A stretch of 45,351 nt of DNA from Chthoniobacteraceae bacterium (GTDB taxonomy: Bacteria > Verrucomicrobiota > Verrucomicrobiia > Chthoniobacterales > Chthoniobacteraceae), in contig CANJNZ010000034.1 in assembly GCA_947476045.1 (NCBI GenBank), positions 1-45,351 of the forward strand. Direction: 5' to 3'. Below, piece by piece: positions 38,805 to 45,351 of this stretch (the first letter of the stretch is position 1; the number at the start of each line of letters is the position of its first letter). The notes under the pieces are model-generated. The model was not told the DNA's origin, made no database searches, and saw nothing but the letters and a program-made list of their open reading frames with translations. The position numbers were made by a program, and so were the translations under genes.

Positions 38805-39275
38805 ATGAAACAATTTTTCACTGAAATTCGTATCACTGCGATTGCGGTCACCTGCCTGCTACTTATCGGTTGGTTCACAGCGAAGCCCATCTTTTCACGC
38901 CGCAATACCGATAAAAGTGTTGTCGCCCTCGCCGACCGTCTTGATGGCCAAGTGGAGCACGGTCGCTACAAACGCACCGAGCCCGCTACCGTCACCGAAG
39001 CCGACGCATGGGGGCACCAACTCCGAATCGAGTATCGTGAGGAGGGCATCGGTGAGCGTCTTCTCGTCCGTTCAGCAGGGTCGGACGGCGCTTTCGATAC
39101 CGAAGACGACATCACCGCAAATCGTTTTCTGATGAACGCAAAAGGAATCGGCGAAGAGATCAAAGACGGCACAGCCTCTGTCGCCAAAGAAGCCACAAAG
39201 GGGCTCATTCGAGGCATCAAAGAAGAAGTGAAAGATGCTTTCAAAAAGAAAACCGATAAAGAGGGAGTGCAATAG
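38805..39275 (+). CDS. Membrane-anchored pseudopilin-like protein
   Basis: 156 aa. A membrane helix at residues ~8-27 (I-R-I-T-A-I-A-V-T-C-L-L-L-I-G-W-F), then a small domain with D-A-W-G-H-Q-L-R-I-E-Y and G-S-D-G-A-F-D-T-E-D-D-I, which resembles the calcium-binding loop of type II secretion pseudopilins (GspG) and of single-domain relatives common in this phylum. The last ~45 residues are an amphipathic Lys/Glu helix. No prepilin peptidase G-F-T-L-x-E site is visible, so it is not a classical pseudopilin. Last chromosomal gene before the tRNA fragment at which the mobile element starts. Confidence 0.65.
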   Translation: MKQFFTEIRITAIAVTCLLLIGWFTAKPIFSRRNTDKSVVALADRLDGQVEHGRYKRTEPATVTEADAWGHQLRIEYREEGIGERLLVRSAGSDGAFDTEDDITANRFLMNAKGIGEEIKDGTASVAKEATKGLIRGIKEEVKDAFKKKTDKEGVQ

Positions 39276-39312
39276 CCAGACTAACCATTCTCCCTTGTCC
39301 CGCTGATGAAAA

Positions 39313-39357
39313 TGGTTGCGGGGGTAGGATTTGAACCTATGACCTTCAGGTTATGAG
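39313..39357 (-). other. 3' fragment of tRNA-Met(CAT), putative attachment site
   Basis: On the minus strand the fragment reads anticodon loop CTCATAA, 3' half of the anticodon stem (CCTGA), variable loop (AGGTC), T arm with TTCAAAT loop, acceptor 3' strand CCCCGCA, discriminator A and encoded CCA (39313-39315). Nothing upstream of the anticodon loop can form the D arm or the 5' acceptor strand TGCGGGG. So this is not a tRNA gene but the 3' part duplicated by integration. The first T-stem pair is A-C, i.e. already mutated, as expected for a copy without function. Elongator tRNA-Met is more likely than tRNA-Ile2, but the anticodon alone does not separate them. Confidence 0.82.
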
Positions 39358-39412
39358 CTTGCAATATTACTCTATAGTTGACTTGAGCGGACAAAAAGCG
39401 GACACTTTCTGT

Positions 39413-40717
39413 ATGATCGCCAAAGATGCTGCCGAAACCTCCTCCCGCAAGTCTCGCTCTCCCATCGCGAAACTCCCGCGCGGTGTCGCGGTGTTTCGGA
39501 CTGTGAACGGCGATGGTCGGGAATACTGGCGCGTGCGATTGAACAAGAAATTCACGGGTGGGGCGGTGCGAAAGAAGAACTTCTCCTCTCTCGACGCCGC
39601 GCGCACTTGGATTTTTGGCGATGAGCGCGGTGACAGCCAGGCGGACGGTTTCAAGGCGACGGAGCTAGGGCAGGAAACGATGAAAAAGCAGCTTGGCGCG
39701 GCGGTGTTCGATCTCACTTCCGCGCAGCTTGGCGAAGCGCAGGATGCTTTCAAGCGGCTTGCTGCGGTAAAGCGGTCTTTGACGGAAGCGGTGAACTACT
39801 ATTTGCGACATGCGTTGCCGGCAGGCGGGACGCGCACGTTGGCGGTGATCGAGAAGGAATTCATTCAGCACCGGCGCTCGTTCAAGGACTGCAAGGCGCG
39901 GACGATCACGCAATACGAGAGCTACTTCAAAGTCATCAACGAGGAGTTCGGCGACGTGAACCTCAACGACATGAAGCGCGCGGATATTGAGGATTGGCTC
40001 GCGGAGAGCGAGTGGGCGCCGCGGACGCGGAAGAACTACCTCGTGACGCTGACGACCGTGTTCAACTTCGGCATGAACCGCGACTACTGCGCGGCGAATC
40101 CGGCGGCTTTGATCGAGCGGCCCATCATGGACGACAAGGTGGTCGGCATCCTCAGCGCAGTGCAAGCGGCGGCCTTACTCGGGAAGGCGGTGACGAACTG
40201 CCCGGAGATGATCGCGGGCATCGCCATCGGTCTGTTCGCCGGGCTGCGCCGATCGGAGATTTGCGCGCTGGATTGGTCCGAGATCGATCTGGAGGGCCGC
40301 ACGATTGTTGTGCAAGGCACTAAGGCAAAGACTCGCCGACGGCGTGTCGTGGCGATTTCGGACAATCTTTATGCTTGGCTGAAGCCGTTGGCGAAAGACA
40401 AGGGGCTGGTTGCGCCGAACGTGGACGCCTTTGGCGAGAAGCTGAGGCAGCTCGCCGACGACGCAGAGATTGCACCGTGGCCGCACAATGCTCTCCGGCA
40501 CAGCTTCGGCAGCTTCATCTACGCGCGCACGAAAAACGAAAACCTGACCGCAGCCGAGATGGGCAACACGCCGCAAGTCGTCTTCAAACACTATCGCGCC
40601 TTGGTGAAGGCGAAAGAGGTGGAGCAATTCTGGAAGATCAATCCACTAAAAGATTATCGGAAATCTTTGACCGCCTTCCTCGCGAAGGAAACGGAGAGCG
40701 TCGCTGCCGCCGCATAG
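39413..40717 (+). CDS. Tyrosine recombinase/integrase of the element
   Basis: 434 aa from ATG 39413; the earlier ATG at 39353 is the complement of the tRNA anticodon, inside the attachment site, and adds no recognisable sequence. Residues ~145-250 are a SAM-like core-binding domain (R-T-I-T-Q-Y-E-S-Y-F-K-V-I...R-K-N-Y-L-V-T-L-T-T-V-F-N-F-G). The catalytic domain has A-G-L-R279-R-S-E-I, N-A-L-R362-H-S-F-G-S (with Asn instead of the first His of the usual HxxR box) and H-Y394 as the likely nucleophile. It appears intact. It catalyses integration and excision at the neighbouring tRNA-Met site. Confidence 0.9.
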   Translation: MIAKDAAETSSRKSRSPIAKLPRGVAVFRTVNGDGREYWRVRLNKKFTGGAVRKKNFSSLDAARTWIFGDERGDSQADGFKATELGQETMKKQLGAAVFDLTSAQLGEAQDAFKRLAAVKRSLTEAVNYYLRHALPAGGTRTLAVIEKEFIQHRRSFKDCKARTITQYESYFKVINEEFGDVNLNDMKRADIEDWLAESEWAPRTRKNYLVTLTTVFNFGMNRDYCAANPAALIERPIMDDKVVGILSAVQAAALLGKAVTNCPEMIAGIAIGLFAGLRRSEICALDWSEIDLEGRTIVVQGTKAKTRRRRVVAISDNLYAWLKPLAKDKGLVAPNVDAFGEKLRQLADDAEIAPWPHNALRHSFGSFIYARTKNENLTAAEMGNTPQVVFKHYRALVKAKEVEQFWKINPLKDYRKSLTAFLAKETESVAAAA

Positions 40718-40789
40718 CTCGCGCGTTGAACCCAGCGATTGCGCTCTGCCGAGTGCAGCGGTGCAGACGGTCTCCGCAAGGATGGCGCG

Positions 40790-41128
40790 ATGCCGGAGCA
40801 GCCGCACACTTTCAAGCCAATCGTCGTTCACGGCGTGCGCCCGCTCGTGCTCAACAAGAAGCTCCTCATCCGCGTGCTTGGAAGCGAGAAGCTCGTCCAG
40901 CGGATGCTCTATGCGACGCGCCACGCCCTCGCGCCAGAGCCGTGGCTGCGCATCATGCGGTGGGGACGACCGGGCTGCGAATTGCTCGTGGACACGAGTT
41001 CGGTCGAGGAGGCGTATGCGCGCATCCTCGCCGGCGAAGAGCCGCCGCGATTGCCGAGCGAAATTCCGAAGCCGGCTGAGCCGGCCAAGCAGAAGCGCCA
41101 ACCGGGCGCGAGAATGGTCTCGGGCTAG
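40790..41128 (+). CDS. Small protein beside integrase, possible excisionase
   Basis: 112 aa, 72 nt after the integrase stop, same strand. Begins M-P-E-Q-P-H-T-F-K-P-I-V-V and has two predicted helices around L-V-L-N-K-K-L-L-I-R-V-L-G-S-E-K-L-V-Q-R-M-L, then W-L-R-I-M-R-W-G-R-P-G-C-E-L-L-V-D-T-S-S-V-E-E-A-Y and a Pro/Lys-rich basic tail. The position, size and the sequence around R-W-G...D-T-S-S-V-E-E-A-Y-A-R-I would suit a DNA-binding recombination directionality factor, but no family signature is certain. Confidence 0.5.
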   Translation: MPEQPHTFKPIVVHGVRPLVLNKKLLIRVLGSEKLVQRMLYATRHALAPEPWLRIMRWGRPGCELLVDTSSVEEAYARILAGEEPPRLPSEIPKPAEPAKQKRQPGARMVSG

Positions 41129-41176
41129 GCGTCGGTCGTGACGGTAGGTGCGAAAAAAGTGGAGCGATCCGCAGCG

Positions 41177-41452
41177 TCAAAATGCCATGAGCCATGGGCC
41201 GAGCAGGTTTCCAGCGACCAAGACCGCGAGGGATTTTTCGATCAGCAGTAGTCCCTCGTTGCTGCCCGTCGGTTGACGGCGAGTGCATTCCAGCAATAGC
41301 GCCACTACCAGACAGACCAGCGACACGGCGCATCCTGCGCAGCCACGCTCCCGGCATGTCGCGCCCCACACGACCTCGGCACCGCAGCCGGTGCAGACCG
41401 ATACAGCTTGTGGGATGGCGGTGTGGCAGCGCGGACAGACGAGCGAACTCAT
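41177..41452 (-). CDS. Zinc-ribbon membrane protein
   Basis: 91 aa. The N-terminus is a zinc ribbon, C-P-R-C-H at residues 6-10 and C-T-G-C-G at 20-24, with three further Cys near 33-41. Two hydrophobic helices follow (V-S-L-V-C-L-V-V-A-L-L-L and K-S-L-A-V-L-V-A-G-N-L-L-G-P-W-L). Unknown function; such small ribbon-TM proteins are common and usually uncharacterised. Its start codon overlaps the ATG of the divergent propeller fragment, leaving no separate promoter between them. Confidence 0.55.
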   Translation of the reverse strand: MSSLVCPRCHTAIPQAVSVCTGCGAEVVWGATCRERGCAGCAVSLVCLVVALLLECTRRQPTGSNEGLLLIEKSLAVLVAGNLLGPWLMAF

Positions 41453-41717
41453 GGCCGCATTTTACGCGACGTGTCTCGCGTTGAATGGCGCGGTGGTCGG
41501 CACTTACGCTGTCGAAACCGCACCCGCTGGAATCGTTTTTGACGGACGCTCCATTTGGGTCGCCAACTCGGGCTCAAACACCGTGACACAGCTCGACTGC
41601 ATCACCGGGCAACTCATTGGCTCATCACCAGTCGGTAATAGTCCGCTCGGACTCTGCTTCGCTGGAACCGCAGTGTGGGTCGCAAACAAAACGAGCAACA
41701 ACCTGCTTCGGCGGTAA
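41451..41717 (+). pseudogene. Fragment of a YncE/NHL-type beta-propeller protein
   Basis: 88 codons in all. From about residue 12 the sequence is a typical propeller repeat (V-V-G-T-Y...A-P-A-G-I-V-F-D-G-R-S-I-W-V-A-N-S-G-S-N-T-V-T-Q-L) followed by a second one (P-L-G-L-C-F-A-G-T-A-V-W-V-A-N). Real members have six or more such units and a signal peptide; here only two remain, with the stop right after the second. The first codons are shared with the start of the zinc-ribbon gene. Most likely a remnant. Confidence 0.6.
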
Positions 41718-41739
41718 TTCACCGCCGGACATTTCCCCG

Positions 41740-41764
41740 ACCACGGCAATGCGCCGTGGTTTTG
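41740..41764 (+). terminator. Intrinsic terminator after the propeller fragment
   Basis: Perfect stem ACCACGGC / GCCGTGGT with a 5-nt loop, followed by TTTTGT. It starts 23 nt after the stop at 41717. Confidence 0.75.
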
Positions 41765-41770
41765 TAAGGG

Positions 41771-41825
41771 GGACGCCCTACGTCTAAGCGGAGCTTAGAA
41801 AAAGTGTCCGAGCACGGAGGGCGTC
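41771..41825. other. Three-stem structured element (candidate oriT or structured RNA)
   Basis: An outer 8-bp stem GACGCCCT (41772-41779) / AGGGCGTC (41818-41825) encloses two small stems: CTAAGC/GCTTAG with a GGA loop (41784-41798) and GTGT/GCAC with a CCGA loop (41804-41815). They are separated by an A-rich strand, so the whole folds as a three-way junction. It lies 31 nt before a gene pair that ends in a conjugative coupling protein. A short inverted repeat followed by AAAAAGTGTCC is reminiscent of MOBQ-type nick regions, but I cannot identify a known family. Confidence 0.45.
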
Positions 41826-41856
41826 ATCCGGACGGCCACGAGGAAACCATGATCGT

Positions 41857-42249
41857 ATGAAAACGAATCCAGACATTGCCGCGCAGACGGCGCGGTTCGA
41901 GGAAGCTATCCGCGCATTCACGCCAGTCTGCAAGGCCCGCTACGCAAAACTGCTGCCCTTCCGCGACGACATCGCGCAGCTCCGCGAAAAGGGCGCGAGC
42001 TACGACCTCATCCGCGAGATGCTCGTCGCCGCAGGCGTGGCTGTCGCCGTGGACACCATCGGTAACTTTGTGCGTGAGGTCATTGAGCAACGTGAGCGCC
42101 CACAGCCGAACCCACGACGACGCCCACAGCCGCGACCGTTCACGGCCCATTCCGCGCCCACGATGGGGGCAACGAAGATGCCATTCACCGTCGCCCCGCC
42201 TGCTGGCGAAGCACAAGTTGTCGACACCACAAAGCAGAAGCCAAAGTGA
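41857..42249 (+). CDS. Small basic protein coupled to the coupling-protein gene; mobilisation accessory?
   Basis: 130 aa. Helical N-terminal two thirds: F-E-E-A-I-R-A-F, then R-D-D-I-A-Q-L-R-E-K-G-A-S-Y-D-L-I-R-E-M-L-V-A-A-G-V-A-V-A-V-D-T-I-G-N-F-V-R-E-V, which has the look of a ribbon or helix-turn-helix DNA-binding motif (a G-A-S-Y-x-x-I segment then an S/T-x-x-x-F-V helix). A Pro/Arg-rich basic tail follows. GAGGAA about 10 nt before the ATG is a good ribosome-binding site. Its TGA overlaps the GTG start of the coupling-protein gene. Relaxosome accessory is an inference from position. Confidence 0.6.
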   Translation: MKTNPDIAAQTARFEEAIRAFTPVCKARYAKLLPFRDDIAQLREKGASYDLIREMLVAAGVAVAVDTIGNFVREVIEQRERPQPNPRRRPQPRPFTAHSAPTMGATKMPFTVAPPAGEAQVVDTTKQKPK

Positions 42250-42623
42250 ACGCACTGCTTCCCGCAAAAGTCCTCGTCGCATCCATCGTGAGCGCGTGGT
42301 TGCTCGCGCTCATCATCCTGATCGTGATGCCGCCACGTCCTCGCAAACGAGTCGTCGCACGGCTCGGCGGCTTCGTCTGGACGCGCGAGGACTTTTACCG
42401 TGGATGGCTCATCACCGGAGACACTGGCTCTGGCAAAACGCGCTCAGGTATCACACTGCTATTGCAAGTATTCACCAACGAGCCGACATGGGGCGGGCTC
42501 TGTATTGATGACAAGGGCTCCATCGCCATCGGATGCCGACATTCGCATGACGAGGCGGCTCGCGGACTGCGGACGCACGCGCTCACTTTTTCCACACCGG
42601 CCCGATGGTGCCGCCGGGGATGA
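42246..42623 (+). pseudogene. Truncated VirD4/TraG-type coupling protein
   Basis: GTG start in a GTGA overlap with the preceding gene. One membrane helix (V-A-S-I-V-S-A-W-L-L-A-L-I-I-L-I-V-M), a basic segment, then the nucleotide-binding core: W-L-I-T-G-D-T-G-S-G-K-T (Walker A, residues ~56-63) and W-G-G-L-C-I-D-D-K-G-S near residue 88, as in type IV coupling proteins of the TraD/TraG/VirD4 group. Family members are 500-700 residues long. Here similarity stops after about 93 residues and the frame ends at 125, with an unrelated last stretch. Deletion or recombination has removed the rest, so conjugative function is lost unless supplied elsewhere. Confidence 0.7.
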
Positions 42624-43086
42624 ACTCCGCCGGGAAAGTCACCTAACGCTGCTCCTGACGTGCAAAGAGCGATCGTGCGCGGTGGCCACATCACATGGAC
42701 TCAATCAAATGATGGAACATCCTTTTCATTCAGTCCCAAAACCGCACGCTGCAAGGCTCTCTCCATCCTGATGAAAGTGCATCGTCCATGGATGGATACA
42801 TCGACGTGCCCGCCAACCGCTTTGATCTGAACACAAGTCCACTCTATAATAAGTATGACAGTGAGCATCCTTCCCCGGGCATTTTCGAACTGCCACCAGT
42901 TCAGGCTAAGTGCGCCTCCGGCATGATCACCGTCCAAGTCTTGCCGCTGAGACGCCACCAAGGGCAGCGTTGGCTCATGCAAAATGCCGGGACTTCCAAC
43001 GAAGCGCCAGCACCCGGTTTCAGTGAGCAACCCGAAGCCTTCCGTTTCTATTTTCACTGGACTCCTTCTGTTGGGAAATTACAACC
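42624..43086. other. Gap with unassigned remnants
   Basis: No gene I can support. In the +1 frame relative to the coupling-protein tail, the bases around 42590-42650 read F-H-T-G-P-M-V-P-P-G-M-N-S-A-G-K-V-T then stop, which looks like the C-terminal end of another protein. A frame open from 42713 to 43090 (ATG 42788) and an antiparallel one (43057-42701) both lack recognisable domains, and only one could be real. The region may join pieces of several genes. Confidence 0.3.
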
Positions 43087-44271
43087 ATGAGACCCGCTCT
43101 TGCCCTTGCCTGCACTTTTATGAAATCAGCGTGGCGGGCTATTTCGCTTCGCTTGGCTCTAGCCGCTATGCTGCTGGCTTCCGCAGGCCTGCTGCGTGCC
43201 GCCGAGACTCCACCCGCGCGCCCCCTTCTGCTGGCGAACTACTACTGCTGGTATCACGACGGCCAGCATCCCACACATCCGTTCCTGCACTGGACGTATC
43301 CCTCGACCGAAACCAACGAGTTGGCGAAGCAGGCGCAGAAGCCGGGGGAGCCGCCGCCGAACAGCATGTTCCGTCCGCTCGCCGGGCTTTACGACAGTGC
43401 CGATCCAGTGGTCGCTGAATGGCACGTTCAATTGGCGAAGGCTGCGGGGATCGATGCGTTTCTCGTGGACTGGTGGGATGCGCACAATGCTCTCGACCAA
43501 AATGTTGATCGCGGCATCGTTGCTGCGGCGGGCAAGCACGGTTTCAAGTTCGCACTGCTCGATGAACGCGCACAGTTCCACCAAAAGTTCGAAGATTATC
43601 AGGTCATGCTGGCGCGAGCCCTGAAACGCTACAAGGATCACCCGGCCTACCTCCGCATCGACGGACGTCCCGTGGTATATCTTTACCAAGTGGCGACAGA
43701 ACCGGGGCTTACCGCTGCGGAGTTTCCGCTGCTAAAAAAACACGTCGAGAGCGAGGTGGGTCCCGTCTATTGGATCGTGGACAAGATCGCTCACGATGCC
43801 AAAGCGGCCAACGTGGGTGACAAGGACCGCGAAAAGCGCATTCCCGAGGATTGGCTCACCACTCCGGGCGTGGATAGCTTCGCCTTCTATAGCACGTTCT
43901 CGAATTTCCGGGCACATGAATACGATGCCATCGTCGGCAAATATCGCTACCTGACAAAGCTCGCTCACGATGCGGGAAAGAAGATGCTCCTGCCAGTCCA
44001 TCCCGGCCATGACAATTCCCGTTTCCGAGACGATCCTTATGTCATGCCCAGGCGCGACGGACAGACCCTGCGCGATTTCCTCCGCGCCGCCACCGACGCC
44101 GGAGCCGACTACATCATGGTCACGAGCTGGAACGAATGGCCCGAGTCCACGGTGATCGAACCTTCCAGCACATGGAGTGACCCTTACAAGTATTTAAGAG
44201 TTATCGCTGAGTGGCGGGGAAAGAAATTTGAAATTCCGTCCGTCCCCTTTGTTCATGGGAAAGCAAAATAG
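43087..44271 (+). CDS. GH99-like glycoside hydrolase, exported
   Basis: 394 aa with a signal peptide (basic start, hydrophobic A-L-A-A-M-L-L-A-S-A-G-L-L-R-A-A); ATG 43120 is an alternative start. The body fits the GH99/WbsX-like (endo-alpha-mannosidase-related) TIM barrel: L-L-A-N-Y-Y-C-W-Y-H-D-G at the N-terminus, A-G-I-D-A-F-L-V-D-W-W near residue 120, Y-L-R-I-D-G-R-P-V-V-Y-L-Y near 200, and the C-terminal T-S-W-N-E-W-P-E-S-T-V-I-E-P with the acidic residues of the family's active site. Complete and apparently functional, unlike its neighbours. Probably acts on mannose-containing glycans outside the cytoplasm. Confidence 0.82.
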   Translation: MRPALALACTFMKSAWRAISLRLALAAMLLASAGLLRAAETPPARPLLLANYYCWYHDGQHPTHPFLHWTYPSTETNELAKQAQKPGEPPPNSMFRPLAGLYDSADPVVAEWHVQLAKAAGIDAFLVDWWDAHNALDQNVDRGIVAAAGKHGFKFALLDERAQFHQKFEDYQVMLARALKRYKDHPAYLRIDGRPVVYLYQVATEPGLTAAEFPLLKKHVESEVGPVYWIVDKIAHDAKAANVGDKDREKRIPEDWLTTPGVDSFAFYSTFSNFRAHEYDAIVGKYRYLTKLAHDAGKKMLLPVHPGHDNSRFRDDPYVMPRRDGQTLRDFLRAATDAGADYIMVTSWNEWPESTVIEPSSTWSDPYKYLRVIAEWRGKKFEIPSVPFVHGKAK

Positions 44272-44327
44272 ACAAAGCGGCTTAACATAGTTCGCATATC
44301 ACGATCACCTTCAAACCCTACCTCATT

Positions 44328-44489
44328 ATGCCTGAGATCATCCTTACCTTGGTATGTTCAATTCTTATTTTCCGCCCATCGCTCGGGGCGGATCTTCCTG
44401 TGCCGGACAATGTCATCTTCGAGAAGGCCATCGAATTTTCCAATCCCGACAACCAGCACCTTTTCCTGCCACTTACGCCACTTGGATGA
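44328..44489 (+). pseudogene. N-terminal fragment of an alpha/beta hydrolase
   Basis: 53 codons ending in TGA. A signal peptide (I-I-L-T-L-V-C-S-I-L-I-F-R-P-S-L-G-A) is followed by D-L-P-V-P-D-N-V-I-F-E-K-A-I-E-F-S-N-P-D-N-Q-H-L, the stereotyped beginning of PVC-type exported alpha/beta hydrolases (BD-FAE-like), where about 270 more residues with the catalytic triad should follow. They are absent. Confidence 0.6.
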
Positions 44490-44862
44490 TGATCTGTCCC
44501 GCACGGAATCCGGCAGTTACAGGCTGGTCAACGAATCCAACGGCCAGTCGCGGATGCTCAAGGCGGATTTCCCTATTTCCCTTCAGACGGCGGGCTTCAA
44601 GGAGGACCAGAAACTCGTGTTGCAAGAGAGGTGCTGACCCTATAGCCCGCTCCACGGGTGGGTGAAGAGAAGCGTGCTCAGCATCACATGGGACCTCGGA
44701 ACAAGGCCGCTGGAATCGGCGTGTGACGTATTTGCGTCACATGACAGATTCCACCAAGCCCTCCATTATCCATCATTCGTAGCGGCTATTCTTGCCAAAC
44801 CGTTGACGTGTCCGAACCTTCAATCCCAGCTACAGAGCAGCACGTTACCCAGCTTTTCAATC
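44490..44862. other. Gap between gene fragments
   Basis: No complete gene. An open stretch to 44637 in another frame reads D-D-D-L-S-R-T-E-S-G-S-Y-R-L-V-N-E-S-N-G-Q-S-R-M and so on; it could be the C-terminal end of a second gene joined to the hydrolase start, but I recognise no family. From 44640 to 44862 nothing is visible. Confidence 0.3.
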
Positions 44863-45174
44863 ATGAAACTCACAACCAGCAGAAGACGATTCGTAGCGAC
44901 CACCACCGCCACCGGCTTGCTCAGCATGGTTCCACGGCACCTTTCTTTGAACCAACCGGAAACGCCTATGCGCTTCAGCGAACCACGACTCTGGCGTTCA
45001 GTTACCGATGCGCGGCTCTGGCACCGACCGGCTCAGTCACGGCATGTGCTCCCGCCGCCAAGCCCAGCGCATGCCGCGCATTCGCCTCGCGCCTTTTCGC
45101 GCACCCGCGCGCTCCTTGGTCGCGGGTCGCTGAGCTTGGGGTCGTTCGGCAGAGAATACAAGATACTCAACTAG
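44863..45174 (+). pseudogene. Fragment starting with a Tat signal peptide
   Basis: ATG 44863 begins M-K-L-T-T-S-R-R-R-F-V-A-T-T-T-A-T-G-L-L-S, a twin-arginine signal peptide of the kind preceding exported Gfo/Idh/MocA oxidoreductases or similar enzymes in this phylum. After V-P-R-H the sequence becomes low-quality, Arg/Pro/Ser-rich with no domain, and stops at 45174. Only the signal sequence seems to be left of the original gene. Confidence 0.5.
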
Positions 45175-45212
45175 CAACAATGAATTCTAGCAATCACGAT
45201 TTCAAGGAACAA

Positions 45213-45243
45213 GAGGGCGGCCGAGCAAGTAATTTTCTGTAAA
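45213..45243. repeat. Probable terminal region of an IS256-family element
   Basis: Twelve bases beyond the transposase stop, the minus strand reads TTTTACAGAAAATTACTTG, the kind of sequence found at the ends of Mutator/IS256-group elements, where it forms the inverted repeat. The exact tip and target duplication cannot be fixed without the other end. Confidence 0.45.
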
Positions 45244-45254
45244 AGAGGCGAGTG

Positions 45255-45351
45255 TCAGGCGGAGGGTGGGATGGATGGATGCATATTGAGGTAAGTTTTA
45301 GAGGATTCCCAATCGTCGGAAGTTTCGGCGAGGAGAGCGGAGACGAGGCGG
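45255..45351 (-). CDS. IS256-family (Mutator) transposase, C-terminal end only
   Basis: A minus-strand frame enters from the right window edge and ends at TGA 45255-45257. The 31 visible residues read R-L-V-S-A-L-L-A-E-T-S-D-D-W-E-S-S-K-T-Y-L-N-M and a short tail. This is the C-terminal signature of IS256-family transposases (R-L-V-x-A-x-L-x-E-x-x-x-x-W-x-x-x-K-x-Y-L). The DDE catalytic part would be outside the window. Coordinates are cut by the window end. Confidence 0.7.
   Translation of the reverse strand, partial: RLVSALLAETSDDWESSKTYLNMHPSIPPSA

Larger units (their letters stand above)
39313..45351. mobile_element. Integrated mobile element, partly decayed; far end outside window
   Basis: The left boundary is a 3' tRNA-Met fragment immediately followed by a tyrosine recombinase, the classic end structure of an element inserted in a tRNA gene. 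Inside are a small accessory gene, a structured intergenic element, a coupled pair ending in a truncated conjugative coupling protein, a complete glycosidase, several gene beginnings without ends, and part of an IS256-family transposase. Coding density falls sharply compared with the first 39 kb. Whether everything up to the window end belongs to one element cannot be decided here. Confidence 0.55.

Noticed and set aside
39301-39400. A complete tRNA gene at the integrase boundary
   Set aside because: No D arm, 5' anticodon stem or 5' acceptor strand can be formed upstream of the anticodon loop.
41771-41825. Known hammerhead or twister ribozyme
   Set aside because: No CUGANGA plus GAAA hammerhead core and no twister consensus could be matched.

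Overview
The window looks like a chromosomal segment of a GC-rich Gram-negative bacterium, most probably a member of the Verrucomicrobiota or a close PVC relative. The grounds are family content rather than a marker gene comparison. They include several secreted proteins with PVC-style architectures (an SHD1-metallopeptidase, a Lys-rich tricorn peptidase, an esterase-SGNH fusion, an N-terminal LETR-type surface protein), a complete moxR/DUF58/Bat operon, frequent ATGA overlaps, and weak or missing Shine-Dalgarno sites. I cannot name the species.

Layout. 1-1140: 3' end of an NHL-repeat surface protein with 165-bp tandem repeats, followed by a terminator and a repeat-rich gap. 1488-2066: DUF433/DUF5615 toxin-antitoxin pair. 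2246-4406: esterase-SGNH hydrolase fusion, divergent from a small STN-type secretin-related protein. 4410-6849 (minus): a tight operon of mannose-1-phosphate guanylyltransferase, ruvX, a previously easy-to-miss 57-aa membrane protein, and truA. 6994-7820: small membrane protein convergent with a PduO-type cobalamin adenosyltransferase. 7858-15840 (minus): rpoB-rpoC with a strong terminator. About 500 bp of hairpin-bearing leader lies upstream and no rplJL precedes rpoB. 16344-16802: SRPBCC protein. 16877-21241: a giant beta-repeat surface protein split by an in-frame TAG. 21357-23129: TPR protein ending in what looks like an Hsp70 substrate-binding domain. 23308-29590: membrane protein, tricorn-type peptidase, SHD1-metallopeptidase and a double peptidoglycan-binding protein.

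29599-38606 (minus) is one nine-gene operon: moxR, an 83-aa membrane protein, DUF58, DUF4381, batA, batB-batC fusion, batD, TPR-SH3 (batE-like) and DUF3108. Nearly all junctions overlap by 4 nt or are separated by 1-2 nt. The only real gap (batA to batB) holds a long inverted-repeat hairpin. MoxR is expected to act as chaperone for the membrane VWA proteins BatA/BatB in envelope-stress functions.

39313-45351 is an integrated, partly decayed mobile element. It starts at a 45-nt 3' fragment of tRNA-Met(CAT), the likely attachment site, directly followed by a tyrosine recombinase. Then come small accessory genes, a three-stem structured element placed like an oriT or structured RNA, a GTGA-coupled pair ending in a truncated VirD4/TraG-type coupling protein, and an intact GH99-like glycosidase. 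The rest is N-terminal gene fragments and the end of an IS256-family transposase at the window edge. The intact tRNA and the far boundary are outside the window.
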